Shown here one piece after another: positions 38,542-53,888 of a DNA stretch of 64,000 nucleotides. The stretch covers positions 36,532,164 to 36,596,163 of the forward strand of contig CM049315.1 of assembly GCA_026874595.1 (NCBI GenBank), given 5' to 3'. The notes under the pieces are model-generated. The model saw nothing but the letters and a program-made list of their open reading frames with translations, did not search any database and was not told the origin of the DNA. A program made the position numbers and the translations under genes. The stretch is from Sipunculus nudus (lineage: Eukaryota > Annelida > Sipuncula > Golfingiida > Sipunculidae). Position 1 is the first letter of the stretch, and every line of letters starts with the position of its first letter.

Positions 38542-41500
38542 TCAGCATCGTCCACATGAGCGTTTACAGTTTGTTAACATGTAGGCAGGGTTGCTACGAC
38601 ACTCGCCGCGACTGGCCCAACTTCGGCAGGACTTGTTCTTGTCCACGCAGGTTGCGCTACCTGTAAAAAAAACCAACAAAATCATATCCGTGCAACAGGT
38701 ATACTATTGTTATTAATGGGTGTGTACTTTTGTTGTCTGTGTCTATAGCGTAGCTCTAAACAATATTGATAAAAAAAATAGCAGACTAAATTATACATTA
38801 AATTATAACAGCAAAATATAAAGATAACTTCAAAAGCTTTATGAATGACTGCATCTTTGAATAATAGTTCATTGAAGAATAGGAAATTGAAATATATGTA
38901 CGGTGCCTTGATTACACATACATGCTTAGATATATTGCTTTTTATAAATGTATATAAAAAAATAGTATTAATAATTAAACAATAAAAATGATAAAAATAA
39001 GAATAAAAAAAAAAAGCCGACGAAGAGTCCTATTCAAAGGGACGAATGAAAAATAAGTCTATATTTAGTTATAACTCGATACCAGTGGCTTCTAAACAGA
39101 ATTCCAAGCCCAGTTTGTATCTCAGGTCTACTTATCTGACTGATATTAAGAGTAACTCTCCTCACAGGGGTTTAACCCTGCTGACGTTCCAGAACTACTT
39201 TTTTCTTATCGCTGCTTTGTATAGTATGGTTTCCTGTGTTTCTACACCAGGCCTGGCACATCGCCGAGTATATCATCCCAATGAAATTGTGGTATCGCAC
39301 TGTGCATCAAACCAATAATAGCGGGGTTCGCGCATTTGCAGAGAACGAATGCCGCGTGATTAGTGTAAATAAGAATAATTGCTAGCCTGCTTTGATAAAC
39401 AAGATCACAATAATGCTGGTCCCCAGGCGCAGTATCTTAACCGTGGTTGTTCCTCGGTATGTTTACAAATAAAATCATCTTTTCGTCATATATGTCCCTG
39501 CAGATACGCGTGTGGGCGACCCTTGTAATCAATTAAACCTATACATTCAAACAAGACAGGTTTGCTAAAAAAATCTCTAAGTCGTGCTGGTTACAGGGGA
39601 TAAAATAACTTCTGCAGCTAAAATTGATATTGCGTCGTTTTTTGACTATGCGTGAAGACCACATTTACACCAAATTGAAGTCTGAAAATAACTTGTTAAT
39701 GCAAAATTATATAAATCATGTGAGCAATTTGTAAATTTGCATTTTCGTGACAAATGGTTAATTTGGTGGTATGGAACAACACAATTGTTAATTGCATTGA
39801 AGAAGGGTCGGTCACGTTAAAAAAATATTATGTTTAAAGCCAGCTATTCACCTGCCTTATTTGTAGAATTTATGATTCATGGCTTTCTCTTGGTACACAC
39901 TAATGAACTTTAGTCAATCGTGTCAATTTTTTTTTATAACGCTGCTGTGGCGGAGACATGAAGCTTGTTTAGCTACAAGCTGTTGGTGTACACGGTACAC
40001 GTGTCAAAAAACAAACAAAACATGCTATACAAGATGGTTATTGGAGCACTGGGTGTTTTTGGTGTCATTTTTATTATTGGAAAACCTCTACCTCGTCTGG
40101 CTGCCATTAGATGTTCTTCCTCAACGAGTTTGGATGCGCATTTGTGGCCATTTTGTCAACCCCCACATGTTAGAGAGACGAGGATTTAAAAGTAGAAAGC
40201 TCGACCACCATGAGGCCGGTCTATTTTGGCTTATTTTTACAAAAAAGGTATAAATTATAGATCATATTGATTTAATTTATATTAGGATTATTTTATTTTC
40301 TTCAGATATCTGAATAGGCCCCTCGAAAACTTACAAACATAAGTGGTCGTAGCGCCGTAATATTTAGTGTACTTGAACATAGGCTACTTTTGTAATTTAA
40401 GTTCTTAATGCAAACTTACTACCGGAATTTCCGGCGGAGCATGCGCGGCAGCAGCTGGACAACATGTAGCTCTTATATAAACGATGCTTGCAGTACCCAT
40501 AGCGTGCCCAGCTGGAACAGTAGCGGCTAGAATCCACGCAGGCTGAAATTATCATAAAAAATATTATATGTGACAGACATAGTACATGTTTTTAAAGTTT
40601 CAGTGAAACATGTTTATGCACAAATATTTGCATATTTGCATGCATATATATATATATGCCATATATATATATATGACATATATATTTCATATACAAATAT
40701 AGTTATGCATGGTACAAAGTGATACAGATAATCCTTTAGGTCTTCTGGGAAAGGTCCCAAGTGACATTATTTAACCGATAATCCCTGACTTGACGCAGAT
40801 TCCACACATAAACCGCCCTTGTGCCCATCTTCACTCATGTAAGAAAACACCATAGTAAATACGATACCTTGTTAACTCAAGTATACGCATATACTCATTA
40901 TGGTAAAAATGTGTTATAATGATATTCTTTAGCAAATTCTTATTGGCTTCAATTTATTTGTTTGGCATAATTTAATTGGAATTTCTTTGCGAGGATGACA
41001 ACCCCCTCCCCAACCCCAAACTCCTTTTTACCCCTCTGGTTCAGCAGAGACACGGTATGGCCTATCGTTAAACCCGAGCCTTTTGTAAGCATAATGATTT
41101 AATTGATGTATCAGTGACATTTGTATTCGCGCATTGTTATTTCTTTAAGGCAGTGAGGTATCTTAGAACAAGGTCATTGTTATTTTCAACTACAGCTTTT
41201 GCTTGTTCTACGTCATCTAGTATTCAGACATTGAACGTTTTAGAAGTTTAAGATATATATCTATTCGATTAAACGTTAGCTTTAATCATATTTCAGCCCA
41301 ATATAGTAACACACGTTTTCTCGTTATGTGTTCTCAATTCATCCGTACATGTATAAGAATATATAAAGGAATTTTCCAACTTCAATGCCTTACTCAAACG
41401 TTATATATTACACAAGATGAACAAGATGAGGTGTATTAAATAATAATGACATATTTGAGGTAGCACATAAATTCATGCACTCACTTGATCCACCGCCACC

Positions 41501-44500
41501 GTTACACCTATTACAGGACTTTTTACAGTTGTCCAGCATGTACGCGGGATTCTTCGTACATTCACCCCTGCTAGCCCAGGAAGGGCAGTTGACATGGTTA
41601 TCCTTGCATCCTGTAAAAAGTGTATAAAATTCACTGACCACTTGCATTATACATGACCATGCATGTACATTTTATATTCCTTTTTTTTCTGTTGGAGAAT
41701 ATACATAGAAATATCCAATTTCAATGCCTTACTCAAACGTTATATATTACACAAGATGAACAAAAATGGCGCAGAGGTGCAATATACGCTTTACCGTAAT
41801 TAATAATAATGACATATTTAATTTAAGGAAGCGTATACAAATTCATGCACTCACTTGATCCACCGCCTCCGCCGTTACACCTGTTACAGGACTTTTTACA
41901 GTTGACCAGCATGTACGCGGGATTCTTCGTGCATTCACCCCTGCGAGCCCAGGAAGAGCAGTTGACATTGTTATCCTTGCATCCTGTAAAGCAGGAAAAA
42001 AATTATTAAATTAACTGACCACTTGCCTTACATTATCAAGCATGTACTTTTTAAATTACTTTTTTTCTTTTGGCGAAACAGGCAAAATATACTCGGACAA
42101 TATTTATGATCGGTATTCAAACAAAATTGTATCCCATGAGCATGCGCAATGAGCTTAACGATCGTCTGTATACAGTGTTCAGGTCCAAGGAGTTGGCTTT
42201 GTCCGTTTTTTTTCAAGTGAAACCAGGTCTTAGGCTCCGATATGAATATGATTTGAAAGGTAAGGTAGGTTTTTTTTTTATCATGTAAGATAAAGGGGAA
42301 ATATGAGCTTTCTTGTCAATATAACGGAACCGAACTTTCAGGGTGTCCCTCGGCGCCGGCAGGTGGTGATAATTAGAAATGTCTATTGTTGTCTGTCCTT
42401 TCTAAATAAAAGGGCTGAGTGTTACAACTCTAGCCAAAGATCTCTTTTCATCAGGCGCTGTCTCACTCAAGAATTTCTATAGGAATGTTGTTATAAGAAC
42501 AAACTCTCAGGAATACTCAAGAATAATTATTGTAAAATTTCCACAGATCAATTTTGAGACATTCTAAGGCTTTATTCATTTTTATTGCCCACCAAATACT
42601 TTCTAAATACTAAGCCTTGATGCACGTAGGCGAGTCACAACCGGGAACAGCGATGAAAATCAGTTGCTGTGGCCAAGTAGTGGTTATAAACTAAACAAAC
42701 CGCATTGGTTTTGAAGTATCACATCAGGCGAACAACCAGAAGTGCGGTCCGGCCCAGATGAGTTTATAATGTTCCTTTGGTTAAGCTTTTTAAACACTAA
42801 ACAAATACATGAACTAGATATAAACACATAAACACGTTTTGGCTGTTACATCAATCCAGCCAAGGTGTCAATTCCTGCTTCTGAAACCTCGACCCACCTG
42901 ATCCGCCGCCTCCTCCACTGCCGCCTCCTCCTCCGCTGCATAGCTTAACCGGACTACCAGGACACCAACACTTGCAGTCCTTTCCAACAAAGCCTTCGCC
43001 TGGACATTTTGGTTTTGACGTACATTTCGCTAGTTAAAGAGAGAAGTTCAGATTAGAAAGAATCTGTCAATAATTTACCCGTATTAAATACAAGATTGTC
43101 TCACAATACAGAGATATCTAAACAAGAACCGTTAACAACTTAAGCTTTCTGTTTAAAACTATGATATATTAAAGATTAAATTGTACTTCATTTGCCCTTA
43201 GATGGACGCTGGCATTTGTAAAATGCCATCTTCGAATATCAAGTGCATTTTCTATTAGATGTTTCTAATGAGACTCTTTCTATATATTCTTAAGACTCGG
43301 TCAAATTTTCATCAGACTGTTATATCGAAGATGGAGACGGGGTCACGTAGATCATGACCAATGCTCAGATATCAGAGGTGGGACATATGTGAATATAAGA
43401 AATGATTTCGCAAAAGCCATTTTAGTAATTTATATCTTAAATACATTTAGCACATCATGATGAAGAGAGATAGGGTGGGAGAGAAATTTAGAAATATGAG
43501 CCCTTTTTTCATAAATTATTAGAGATATTTAATAATCACAAGACAAATTTGAGAAAGCTATGAGAACTAGTCTAATCACCCTGATGTTATATCAAGAGCA
43601 CCCTGCGCAGAATCGACCTGACAATTGTGCGTCTATGCTGGTTATTGTTCGTGGGCTTTAAAAGCCTACGGCCCACAATGCACCGGAACTACTAAATACA
43701 TTAGCGGCGTAGATGTACATGTAACGGAGACGGTAATATAGCCCGTCCAAGTACGTTGGATAAAAATTATTCAAATGTCAATTGCATAAACATGGGTGTT
43801 TTGTGGTAAGGAAGAAAGTAATATTTGGAGAGGTTTTGCGTATGTGAAATGTAAACAAAGCGTTCATTCAAAATGAAACACATTTTGAAGTTTGAATGTT
43901 CAGACAAGTATTCTCGGCCACCATACAGTGCCTCACTGGAAGAGGTTTGTTTGAGTACAAACGACCTCTGACAGAAGGTTGTAATAAAAGAGCGGATTTG
44001 ACCTGGATTGCAGGGGCATCCACTGTATATAATCATGGCTGAGCACATGCACCTGTACGTCACCTGTCACCCTAGAATCGCGCCCATTTACTAACAAAAA
44101 AACATGTTTTAACCGTGAGGCACGTGCTATTGTTTGTATACATTCACACCACCACGTCACAGATATCCTGTCGCAATGTAGTTCTCCTGGTTTTACAACA
44201 TGTAAAAAATAAATAGACTATCATACTCTTTATTACCGTTTTCTTTAAAATGAATGTTGTCAATTTATGTTCTATTTTTGCTCCAATGCCTTAATTATTG
44301 TAATTTTAATTGCCAGGCGTCATAGCTTGTGTTCGACTGAAAAAAAAGTGCCTTGTGCACATTGACTGGCAAGACTGGCCCTTCATAGACGAAATTTCGC
44401 GTGTGGAGAATGATAAAAGGGGCCATAAGTATAGATACCCTAGGTGTCAGCACTTACAATTACATCCGTACATCAGGTTCACAAGTTTAACGTCGCGGAA

Positions 44501-47500
44501 CGACAGGCCGTAACGGTTTCCGATCAGGTTCTGTTTGCTTTTGTCTTTTGTCACAATGGTCGGTTGCCGATTCCTTGAAAATGCCTACAAAAAATACAGC
44601 CTTATCAACAGGTGGTGTTAACTCTACGCGATAAAATAGATAAATTAAACACCTTATCCATGGTCGTAATGAATTAATCCATTTAATTTTCAAGATCACC
44701 CAGGTCGGGAAACAATAATTTGTGAAATTCAAAAAGACCTAAAATTCTACCTCCTGATAATTCTGGCAACCCCATCCTCTGACTATGACATGTCCCATTT
44801 TTCTTAGTTTATCATACAATAAAGGGACTCATTCAATATTAAGAAACTATGATCAATCACCGTTCTAGAGATCCACAATTTTCTACCACCATATATTCAG
44901 GGGACCAATCATCTACAAGTAGGAAAAAAACCTCCGAGCCCCCTAAATTCTTGAAATTATCAGTGATTGTATTTAATTCTATAAAGTTGCGATTTGTGGC
45001 AAAACAAGGCCAATTTTATTACATACGACAGGTCTCTTAATGTAGGTCTTGTTTTATTTCTGGGAAGGGGTCCTTGTTTAGGAGTGAAAGGTTAACCAAT
45101 GTAAGAATTCCATAGACTGTCAAGGTTCATCGACCAGTTAAACAAATGAGGCAATGATATAATATAGAGATTGCAAATGAGGTATGATTTGTTTCAAAAT
45201 TTTGTTTCATTGCATACGTGCATCATTTTATCATGCTAATAAAATCTTTCTGTATGAAGTGACTTTTTTAGGACTTGCATATTGAGTTTTTCAAAAAAAT
45301 GCATGACACTGGTGCAGACGTAAGTACATTGTAACTATTATTGACTTACACCTACCCACTACCCTCAGTTCAGTACATAATGCTGGTGTAACTGTCAATT
45401 ACTATGTACATTTATATAACAAATGATTAACATTTTGCATAATACAAGGTGCTTATATGATGTTAATAACTGTGCAACATTGTCTCATATATTATGCATA
45501 ATACAGTATGCTACTGTAATCATAATAAATTATACAAACTGTTGTATACAAACTGGTGAAACCGTATTGCACGATGTGACTGTCAATTACAATATAGATG
45601 TAATAGTGTTACTGTATATTTACGGGTAACTTATGTATGAAGCATATGGGTAATACATTATGCTGGTGTAATTATACATTATACAGCGTAACTACAGATG
45701 ACTTACGTATTGTCCGTAGTGCATGATGCTGGTGTAATCGTAAGGCACATTGTAACTGTTGATCACAGCCCAAGTGTAACGCTGGAAGTTGAACAGAGTT
45801 TGTGGAATGATGTTGTCATGGAGAATTGTCACATATTGGTCACGGTCCGGTCTAGTCTGCTCGTGATGAAAGCCGATAGCGTGGCCAAGTTCGTGGATTA
45901 TGACCCCTTTCTGTGAAAAGAGATGTACAGTTACAGCAACGTTAAAGCATAAAATATATTATTTCAAAATCCAGAAGAAACAATTATTGTAGATGCATAT
46001 AGATAATATCTTTATGGGTAATGGTGAAAAAAATATACTGGTATATACTCTTTGGTTTTAACATATCCATTTTTCACTAAAACTGATCTTACTGACCCTA
46101 CTGTAAATCTAAAATTCTTTATTTCATAAGTATACTTATGAAATATACATAAGTGTACTTTATATTAAAGTACTCATGTCGAGTGTCTAGCTACTTTTGA
46201 TATTTTCACAATGAGAAGACAAAAACAAAAAAAACGGGAAAATAATACGAGCAATACTGCGTGTATTGTGATGTCAACAGGAGCCCGAATAGACTGAAAC
46301 AGTCGGTAAAGATAACAAGGCTAGCTGATTATATGGCTACACCCAGGACAGATGTTACCTGGCGGCAAATTGTACAAGCAATGTATGGTACCCTGACCTT
46401 CTTTTGCTTACAAGATGTCACCCATCACATCCGGACACAATGATTAATTACATTTTTGTTACATATATTAACAAAATGTACACACATAATTACTGACGGT
46501 ATGGTTGGTCAAGAGTCCCGAGTGTCCATCATGGTACGAGCAGGAACCTGTTTGTATAATTTTTACCTATTTAATTTATTTGATCGAAAATATTCAGTTC
46601 CTGTCTCCTTTGTTTTTGTTATTCGGGTTGTCCCTTATGAAAACTATTCAGTTCCTCTAAAAATGTTACCTCTAAGCCCAGAACGCGTCGTTTAATTATT
46701 TGTGGTTCTGATTAACAAATACGAACCGTTCGGCAGCCAGGAGCCAGAGACACTTCTTGCGACCCGCCCTGCATTCCGACATACGACGAACACCTGAAAT
46801 AAGACAGTCAAATTAAATAATATTACTATATGATTTCTTCGCAAATCATATGTAAAGTCGTTCCACAGTTGATAAATTTTGTTATTTTGTTCCATTTTCT
46901 TACAACAATAATGCCTAGTTACAATAATATTACGTGGGTCATAAAATCTGTCCTGAACTGATTTTAATACATAGAGATGAACCTCTTATGTTAGTATTTC
47001 CTGTTTCCTAAGTCATTTTTATAAGATGTGTCTGTGTGTCCTGGGCCTGTTTTGGCGCTTTGAACCAGGTTTGGTTGTACGTTTGGTTACGACCAAAGGC
47101 GTTCTGGCGCTCCTGTACACAGCTTTGGTTGAACCAGTGGTCGGACCAAGCTAAACCGAGAATGGTTGTTTGTTCTGCACAGACAGAAATTGATATCATA
47201 TAGACCCTCAATCAAAATCAAAAGTTCCGGGGCCTAGATATGGGGATAGAGTGCAAATTGGTTGTCACCCAGTCGTTTCAGGGTCCCTTTGTCTTGAATA
47301 ACAAAAAAAAAAAAAACACAACTAGTATTATTGGAAAATCCAGATACACCGTCTCAATGTAGATCTTAAAATATGTTTACCAACTTTTTTATGAATAAAT
47401 ATGCGCATACTTTTATGAAAAGCACTTAATATTTACACTTATTTCGTTATTTCAGACACCTTTTTGTTTTTGACCAAATAGCGTTTTAGTGTATTCCGCA

Positions 47501-49665
47501 ACCAGCTTCTGTTCACAACTAGCTAAACAACACGCCAAAACGTACCCTGGTTTCCCCATACATAAAGTCCAAGATCCGTTAAAATTTTCTTGCAATATGC
47601 CTTTTTACTACAATTACCACTAACAACCTGTTTGATTTCATGCACTGAATTAGGCCAAACGAATCTACAAAGTGTCAGCATTACAATATATATGATTGCT
47701 GGGCATTTTTGTATACTCAGAAGAATCAAATATGGACTGTCTCTCCGTTGTATGCATAAAATGAGCCAGAATTTATATATCAAGACAAAATACTATTTCT
47801 GCAATCAAATAATATGGGAATGATAGACGCCATGCCTGGACAAATTACTAGTATTCCCAAGGATGCGATACCCGAGTAGACCAGCCGGAGTTTCAACCGC
47901 ATAACGTGCCATTTTAAAGAGACTAAGGCTTGTTCCAATATCATTTTACTGGATTTAAGCCAAGTAACAGGCGAAAATAACATGGTTACAGTTATTTTGA
48001 CGTCTTAATGATAACTGTGGCGACACACAGATGGTCCTTGACGTAAGCGACCTGATTGCAACAGGCAACTCAACTCTATTTCGAAGCACCTACCCTCCGC
48101 CATTTTGAAGAACTATTCGGTTCTTATCATACGAGGTCGCCGGTCGGAACTTGAGACATGTGTATGTGTGGTAATCATTAAACGCTGCGTTAACCTGAGC
48201 TCTGTCGGAAGAACCTGGAAAACAAACAACTTATATGATTAACCAAATAATAATCACTGATAAAGAAATAAATTGAAAGCACAATTTCTTATTATTTAGT
48301 TCTGTCTGATACAGTCTAGGCTCTCTCTGATACATCTGTAATGTCGTTTAAATATATTTAGGAAATTCGGGCACAATCATTAAGTTTATCGCAATTACCT
48401 CCTCCAGCCAAGGTGTCGAGAGTGTCTACCTAATATCCCCTATACTTCTGGATGAATTTTGTTTAGATTGTTTGGATGGACGAGCCATGGATAAAGAATA
48501 ACAATCAGTATTAATTTACCGATCGTGTTAATAATCTTGCTAACAAAGTGTAACCGCGCAACAGCTATCAAAAAGGCATATAAAAATATGACCTGTATTA
48601 AGCCTCTATCAGCAACATAATAAATTTTCTCTTTCATGTTTCAGCTGTTGTGACCTTCCAGTCCCTACAACTGATATTTACAAATAATAGTTTATGAGAC
48701 TGAGGCGATTTTTGGTTATTTGCAAGAGAGTCAAAGTACATTCTTGCTTTACGATGTTGGCAGATTGCCTTAAAAGAGCTGTAAATGCGTCGACGCTATT
48801 TAAAAAAAAAAACATACCCTTTCATCTTTGTGATATAGGAGAGATGGGTGTATGACGTAACAACTATTAATGCGTGAACGTGGTACGTATAAATAGAAAT
48901 TTGACGTAAACCCTGTGCATCCTAAAATCTATTTCAAGATTTTATGATAAATTCCCTCCGTTAGTGTTAATTCGCTGTATCTTTTAACAAGATAATGCTG
49001 CATTCAAGGTATGATCAGTTGTAAAACTTAATAAAAAACTTGATCTTTTATCGGAAATAAAATATCTCCAATGTCCAGGTCCTCATGAGACGGTCATGAG
49101 TGAAACCAAGGAGTTTATTTCCATGTAAACAAAAACATCTCTTCCTTACTGGCCTTAGACTATAGTACTACCCAGCCATCAACGGTGTACTTACTGAAGA
49201 TATTGGAAACGACATACGGGATCTGGTTGTTGGTCCATCGTCGCCTCAACTCCCGCAGGGCGTTTCTCTTAAAGCGACCAGTACTGTTACTGTAAATATA
49301 AGTTTTCCCAATTTTATAGCAATTGGTATGAACAATGAAGACATTAATGTGTACAAATATTTACAGACATTCTGTTGACCTAGAAAGTTCATATTTAAAA
49401 AAAAAATTAAAAGTAAGTATAAAATTTGCGAATATAAAGTTCCGATGTCGGGATTAATTTTTCATACAGATCACGCGATGTTTGCATGCAAAGATAGTAT
49501 ATAACAGAAAAGTTAAAGATTAAAAGATCCACTCACATTCGCTGTATGTACTCCCACTCCTGCCGTGTGAAGACCATGTCCATTTCAACCAGGACGGTGC
49601 TGTTATCGTGAAGGAAGTCCATGGCGGTACCTGACATGAAGGAACACCAACATTACACAGTTATT

Positions 49666-49707
<42 letters not shown>

Positions 49708-51281
49708 GGGTGTGTGTGTGTGTGTGTACAAATCACACCTTACGACCGTGTAAGTTCAGTGTGTGCGTTTATGTATCCTTCCGGATGTGGTCAATGGATA
49801 CATTATGAAATTTTGTCCTCCAGAGCTCTCCTAGCCCAGCGCCTCCAGTTTCGTAATTCGGACTGGGTGAAAGTGACTTCATCTGTGTGACTTAAATACA
49901 TCTGTGCAGTTTGTGCACAGAAATATAAAAATGGATAAATTACCAGGATCAGACAGCAAACGCCAGGTGTAGACAGGTATCACGTTTTACCCTTTGTTAT
50001 TTGGTTTGTTCGTTTGAATTTTCCCCCTAAAGGTTTGGAATATATTTTTGTTGAAATTTGTGGAGCATTAGGATTTTTTTTTCTTTAAGAGGATTCCTAT
50101 CCATTTTCAAATACGGCGTTTGTCCCTGTCGAGGTAACGAGTCCTTGCTATAGAACTAACTATATGTAACGAGTAGTTGGGCCGTGACAGACATATTCTG
50201 TGTTGCTGAGTAGTTTAGTTAGGTCCTGGCGGAGGCTGTGGTCTTTGACGACTTTCTTGTTTAATAGTGATTTAGATTTAGAACACTTATTTACAGGCAG
50301 TAACGCTAGTGACCAGATATATACTCACTACTCTCAGCAGCTTCGCTGATCAGCTCATCAATTGTTTCTGACGCGGCTTGTTTCATCATCTGGTTATAAG
50401 CAAAATATGTAATAAGTATTCTAGGGACACATGAACAAATCACCTTGAATAAGTTATGTACATCAAAATAAAGATCTGGTCAGTCGTCACCGTATCAAAA
50501 GTATGCGTGGAGATTAGCTGATATGAACCATTCTCTTGATCTGTCTGAAGATATGCCAGTTGTGGTTCATGTCATACACCGGTTCATTTCATCAATAAAT
50601 ACTTCTGCGGGCCTGACCTAAGGCACGTCACTCTTTTTCACCACCTCGTCCGGTTCTGATTGACAGCAGACAAGTTACTTGTTTTTCATTCCTCCTGCCA
50701 GCTATCAATACCCCTCAATTTTAAAATCAAATGAGTACAGTTCTCCGGGCCTGACTAAAGGCACACCATTTGTTGCTGCCATCTACCTGGTAAAGTCACA
50801 ACTAAACGGAACTCATACTTAATGTATTATTGAAAGTGAAAGAGCAGAAATACCACCGAGTCAGATCAGACGGCTGATGACTATGCGCGGCAATATTGGG
50901 AAGAAAGATATATTTGCTTACACTGCGTGCTCGCAATGTGTGCATTGCTAGAAGAAGTGTTTTATAAATAAAATACTTAGAGATACATCATACTTGTATT
51001 TATAAAAGAGTCATCATACTGCACATCAAACCTTAAAAAATAAGCAGAAATAAGTGCAAGTTTTAACTAAAAGAGACGGAAGATACCTTTTAGCATCACA
51101 TATTTTATATCCCATGCTGCATATTTTGTATACATGTAACTTCATGTTAGATTATATTATTATATATATATTTGCTTAAATTCGCGAATTATTTCATTTG
51201 TCTCTAATTAAAACGTCATTTTATTCATTATAGATGGATTATTTTACAGTTCACTAATGAACCTCAATTACAGTGCTATAA

Positions 51282-51341
<60 letters not shown>

Positions 51342-51720
51342 GGAAAGTATTATTATAAGTATTTGGTATGAAGTTCAATATGCATTTATATCAGGGTCTA
51401 TATAACAAGTCACACTGAATTAAAATGTCTTACCAATACTAAGACTTAAAAACTACTTTTACTAATACTACTACAACGAATAATAATAAGAATAATGTCA
51501 ATATTTAAAACAATAGAATTTTTACAAATATTTATTATTGAATTAATTGAGTAAAATAGCAAATGATAACACTTGAAAAAGATATATATAATGTTCTCAA
51601 TTATGTACATCAACAGTATCGAATCATATAAGAGAATATAAGTTATATATCAGTGTTAAAGTGTGAACGCGTACTTACCACAAATGAAGCTAGCACCAGG
51701 AAAACTTTAAAAGCATCCAT
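38542..51720 (-). CDS. Secreted astacin (M12A) metalloprotease with EGF-like and four ShK domains, gene copy 2
   Basis: Near-identical paralogue of the copy 1 gene. Exons right to left: 51679-51720, 50329-50389, 49537-49630, 49195-49289, 48094-48214, 46727-46793, 45707-45910, 44458-44584, 42898-43029, 41855-41983, 41485-41610, 40420-40542, 38542-38660. Exon lengths and splice phases match copy 1, again giving 479 residues. By eye the coding differences are A151E (exon 6, before the second astacin cysteine of the small loop), V189I (exon 7, after the zinc motif), Y438N (exon 12, tail of ShK3) and two silent changes (exons 4 and 9). All zinc ligands, the Met-turn and all cysteines are kept, so it should also be an active secreted protease. 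Intron 5 lacks the transposon of copy 1. The TATA box differs by one base. It could be a true tandem paralogue or an unmerged haplotype; the copy 2 to copy 3 junction favours a real array. Confidence 0.89.
41373..42073. repeat. Tandem duplication carrying ShK exons 11 and 10 (gene 2)
   Basis: Copy 2 counterpart of the 13112-13812 pair, with exons at 41485-41610 and 41855-41983 and the same intron similarity. Confidence 0.83.
45300..45706 (-). repeat. Decayed array of exon-7-edge fragments in intron 7 (gene 2)
   Basis: Same array at the same place in gene 2, almost base for base, so it predates the unit duplication. Confidence 0.65.
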
Positions 51721-51808
51721 GTTGATAAGTGACGTCTGTGAGGAAACGGCTCCCGTACTGCAGGAACTCTGCCAGGCCCTGCTTTACGTTCCAGGTTCCA
51801 TACCCGGA

Positions 51809-51817
51809 CATTATATA
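51809..51817 (-). promoter_or_regulatory. TATA box of astacin gene 2 (variant)
   Basis: Same place as the copy 1 box, but the minus strand reads TATATAATG instead of TATATAAAG. It keeps the TATATAA core and is probably functional, though it departs from the best consensus at the eighth base. Confidence 0.6.
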
Positions 51818-52177
51818 GTTTTGGAGAGTATCCTAATATGGTGATGGCAGGGGAGTTGCCGGGGGGGGGGGTGAGAGTTCATTAGTCAGCTCCCACAATT
51901 AGCCTAATTAAGTCATTATCATTAGTACATGGTCTTTTCTTTTCGGTTCAGCGGAGTTGCTTTGAACACTCTGCCACACCATGTTTAGACTTGTGAGTGT
52001 CGATGTGGTAATGCAAGCGTGTCATCGTGTTTTCCCTTACCCTTGGTCCAGGCTTAACAACACAATATAGCTTTACTTGTTTAATCAGACATAGAGCCCC
52101 ATGGAACATCGGTCATTGAACATAATGTGTGACACTGAGATGTTTACTTGCTTAGTTACCATGGGGTACCCATGCAC

Positions 52178-52185
52178 TGACGTCA
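52178..52185. promoter_or_regulatory. CRE-like palindrome TGACGTCA upstream of gene 2
   Basis: Copy 2 counterpart of the site at 26489, with the TCAAGGTCA half-site at 52341-52349. Conservation here reflects recent duplication and does not by itself show selection. Confidence 0.3.
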
Positions 52186-53888
52186 CTCACCGTTAGCGTT
52201 CCCTGCCTACATTCGATCTGCTCTTATCCTCCACCATACCCCGCTGTGTGTAACCCAGGGATTCAAAAGGAAAAGTTGACAGAACATGCACACGTTATTA
52301 TTAATCAAGTTAAATGGCGGGTGTTTATAGGTGCGCTACATCAAGGTCAAGGTTAACGTCATCTGCATGCGAGAGTTTTGTATATATAGTCTTCTAAAAT
52401 TCCTAGAAATCTTGTTTTTCTGAAGCAGGATGTTAAGTCCCGTCCCATACAAAGATCCTCTCACTGCCCCCGAGGTTAACCAAAATAGTTTCATGACTTA
52501 TGTCATATTTTCGAAAACCTAATATACCGTCCCACAGTTAACATGTTTAAGTTTTGGTATTATTATTATTTTTTAACTCTATTTTTTTATTTTATTATAA
52601 TTAATTAATAATTTTTTTTCATTTAAGCATTCACAATCGACAGGACTACCGTCCACAAGAGGCACACTAACATTACCAGTCCCAGAAACACGGGGCGTAT
52701 TTTGTTTTGTGTGTTTGGGGACAGGATAGGATTTTTTATTAAATTTTAAACCCTTTAAACATACTTTATTAAGTATCTCTGACATTTATAAACAAAAATA
52801 TTTGATTAATTTAATTGGTCAATGAGAATCACCGCTTTTCAAAGAATGTGACATTGTGTTGTGATTAGTCCACCGCCGTATTAAGAAACAAGTTGAAGAT
52901 GCCAAGCCGTCCATTTCGGCCGTGTGTGTACCATGCGTCTCAAGTATCCCTGCGGCTATCATCATCAAATTTTGGATATATATTGATCATAAGACATTGA
53001 TCATGAGAAGATATCACTTGCAGGTCGCGTTTCCTGCCATAGCTACTGCTGTGTAATCCCCCCACCCCGACCCATACACACACACACTTCTGAGTGACAC
53101 CCAGGGATATCTTAGAATGAGAAAAAAGATGAGTATGAAAATAAAATGAATTATTTATTCCAAAATGTGGTATCTTTTCCTTGTATCGAAATTTCATGAA
53201 TTTTTATGTATAGTGTCCCCATACATGTTTAGATAATGATCATGTGACTGACATGGGATTAGTGTCTGCTTGTGGCGCCACCTACAGTCTATGATTCGAA
53301 TGGTGTCCGAATCAATAAGTAAATCCGTTAATCATTTTGCATTTAAAAGAGTTGTACATTATTTATACATTAAGGTTACCACGCACTTAGAGTTATGTAG
53401 GGGGGGGGGCACTATAAGAGTGTGAGAGTGGTGTTTTAACCAAATTATTCCTAATTGGTAATTGTTAGAATGTTTACATTACATTCTTTGTAATTTGTAT
53501 CTGTCCCTAAATGGCTAATTACTGTTGGTATAATTGGCAGTTCAGTTAAAACGAAAAACATGTTCAGGCAGGGTGACACTGAGGTTAGAGCTAATTAGCA
53601 GGAAATGACAATTGAATTATTCAAAGAAAATCGCACCTTTGTGTATAGTGCCAATCAGGGTGAGAGTTCACTCTTGTGCTGTTAGAGTTAATCATTAGTT
53701 ACAGGTCATTGATTTCATACTAACGTTCAAACAACAATGTTTATAATTACGAGAGAGAGGGAGGGAAAATATAAATTGTTAAAAAGAATTAAAGTGAGGG
53801 TGACAGAGGTATGAAAGCTACCATAGAGCGAGAGGAAGGGGGCTGACAGAATGACAGGGTTTACATGTATAAACATAGAGGGTTTTGC

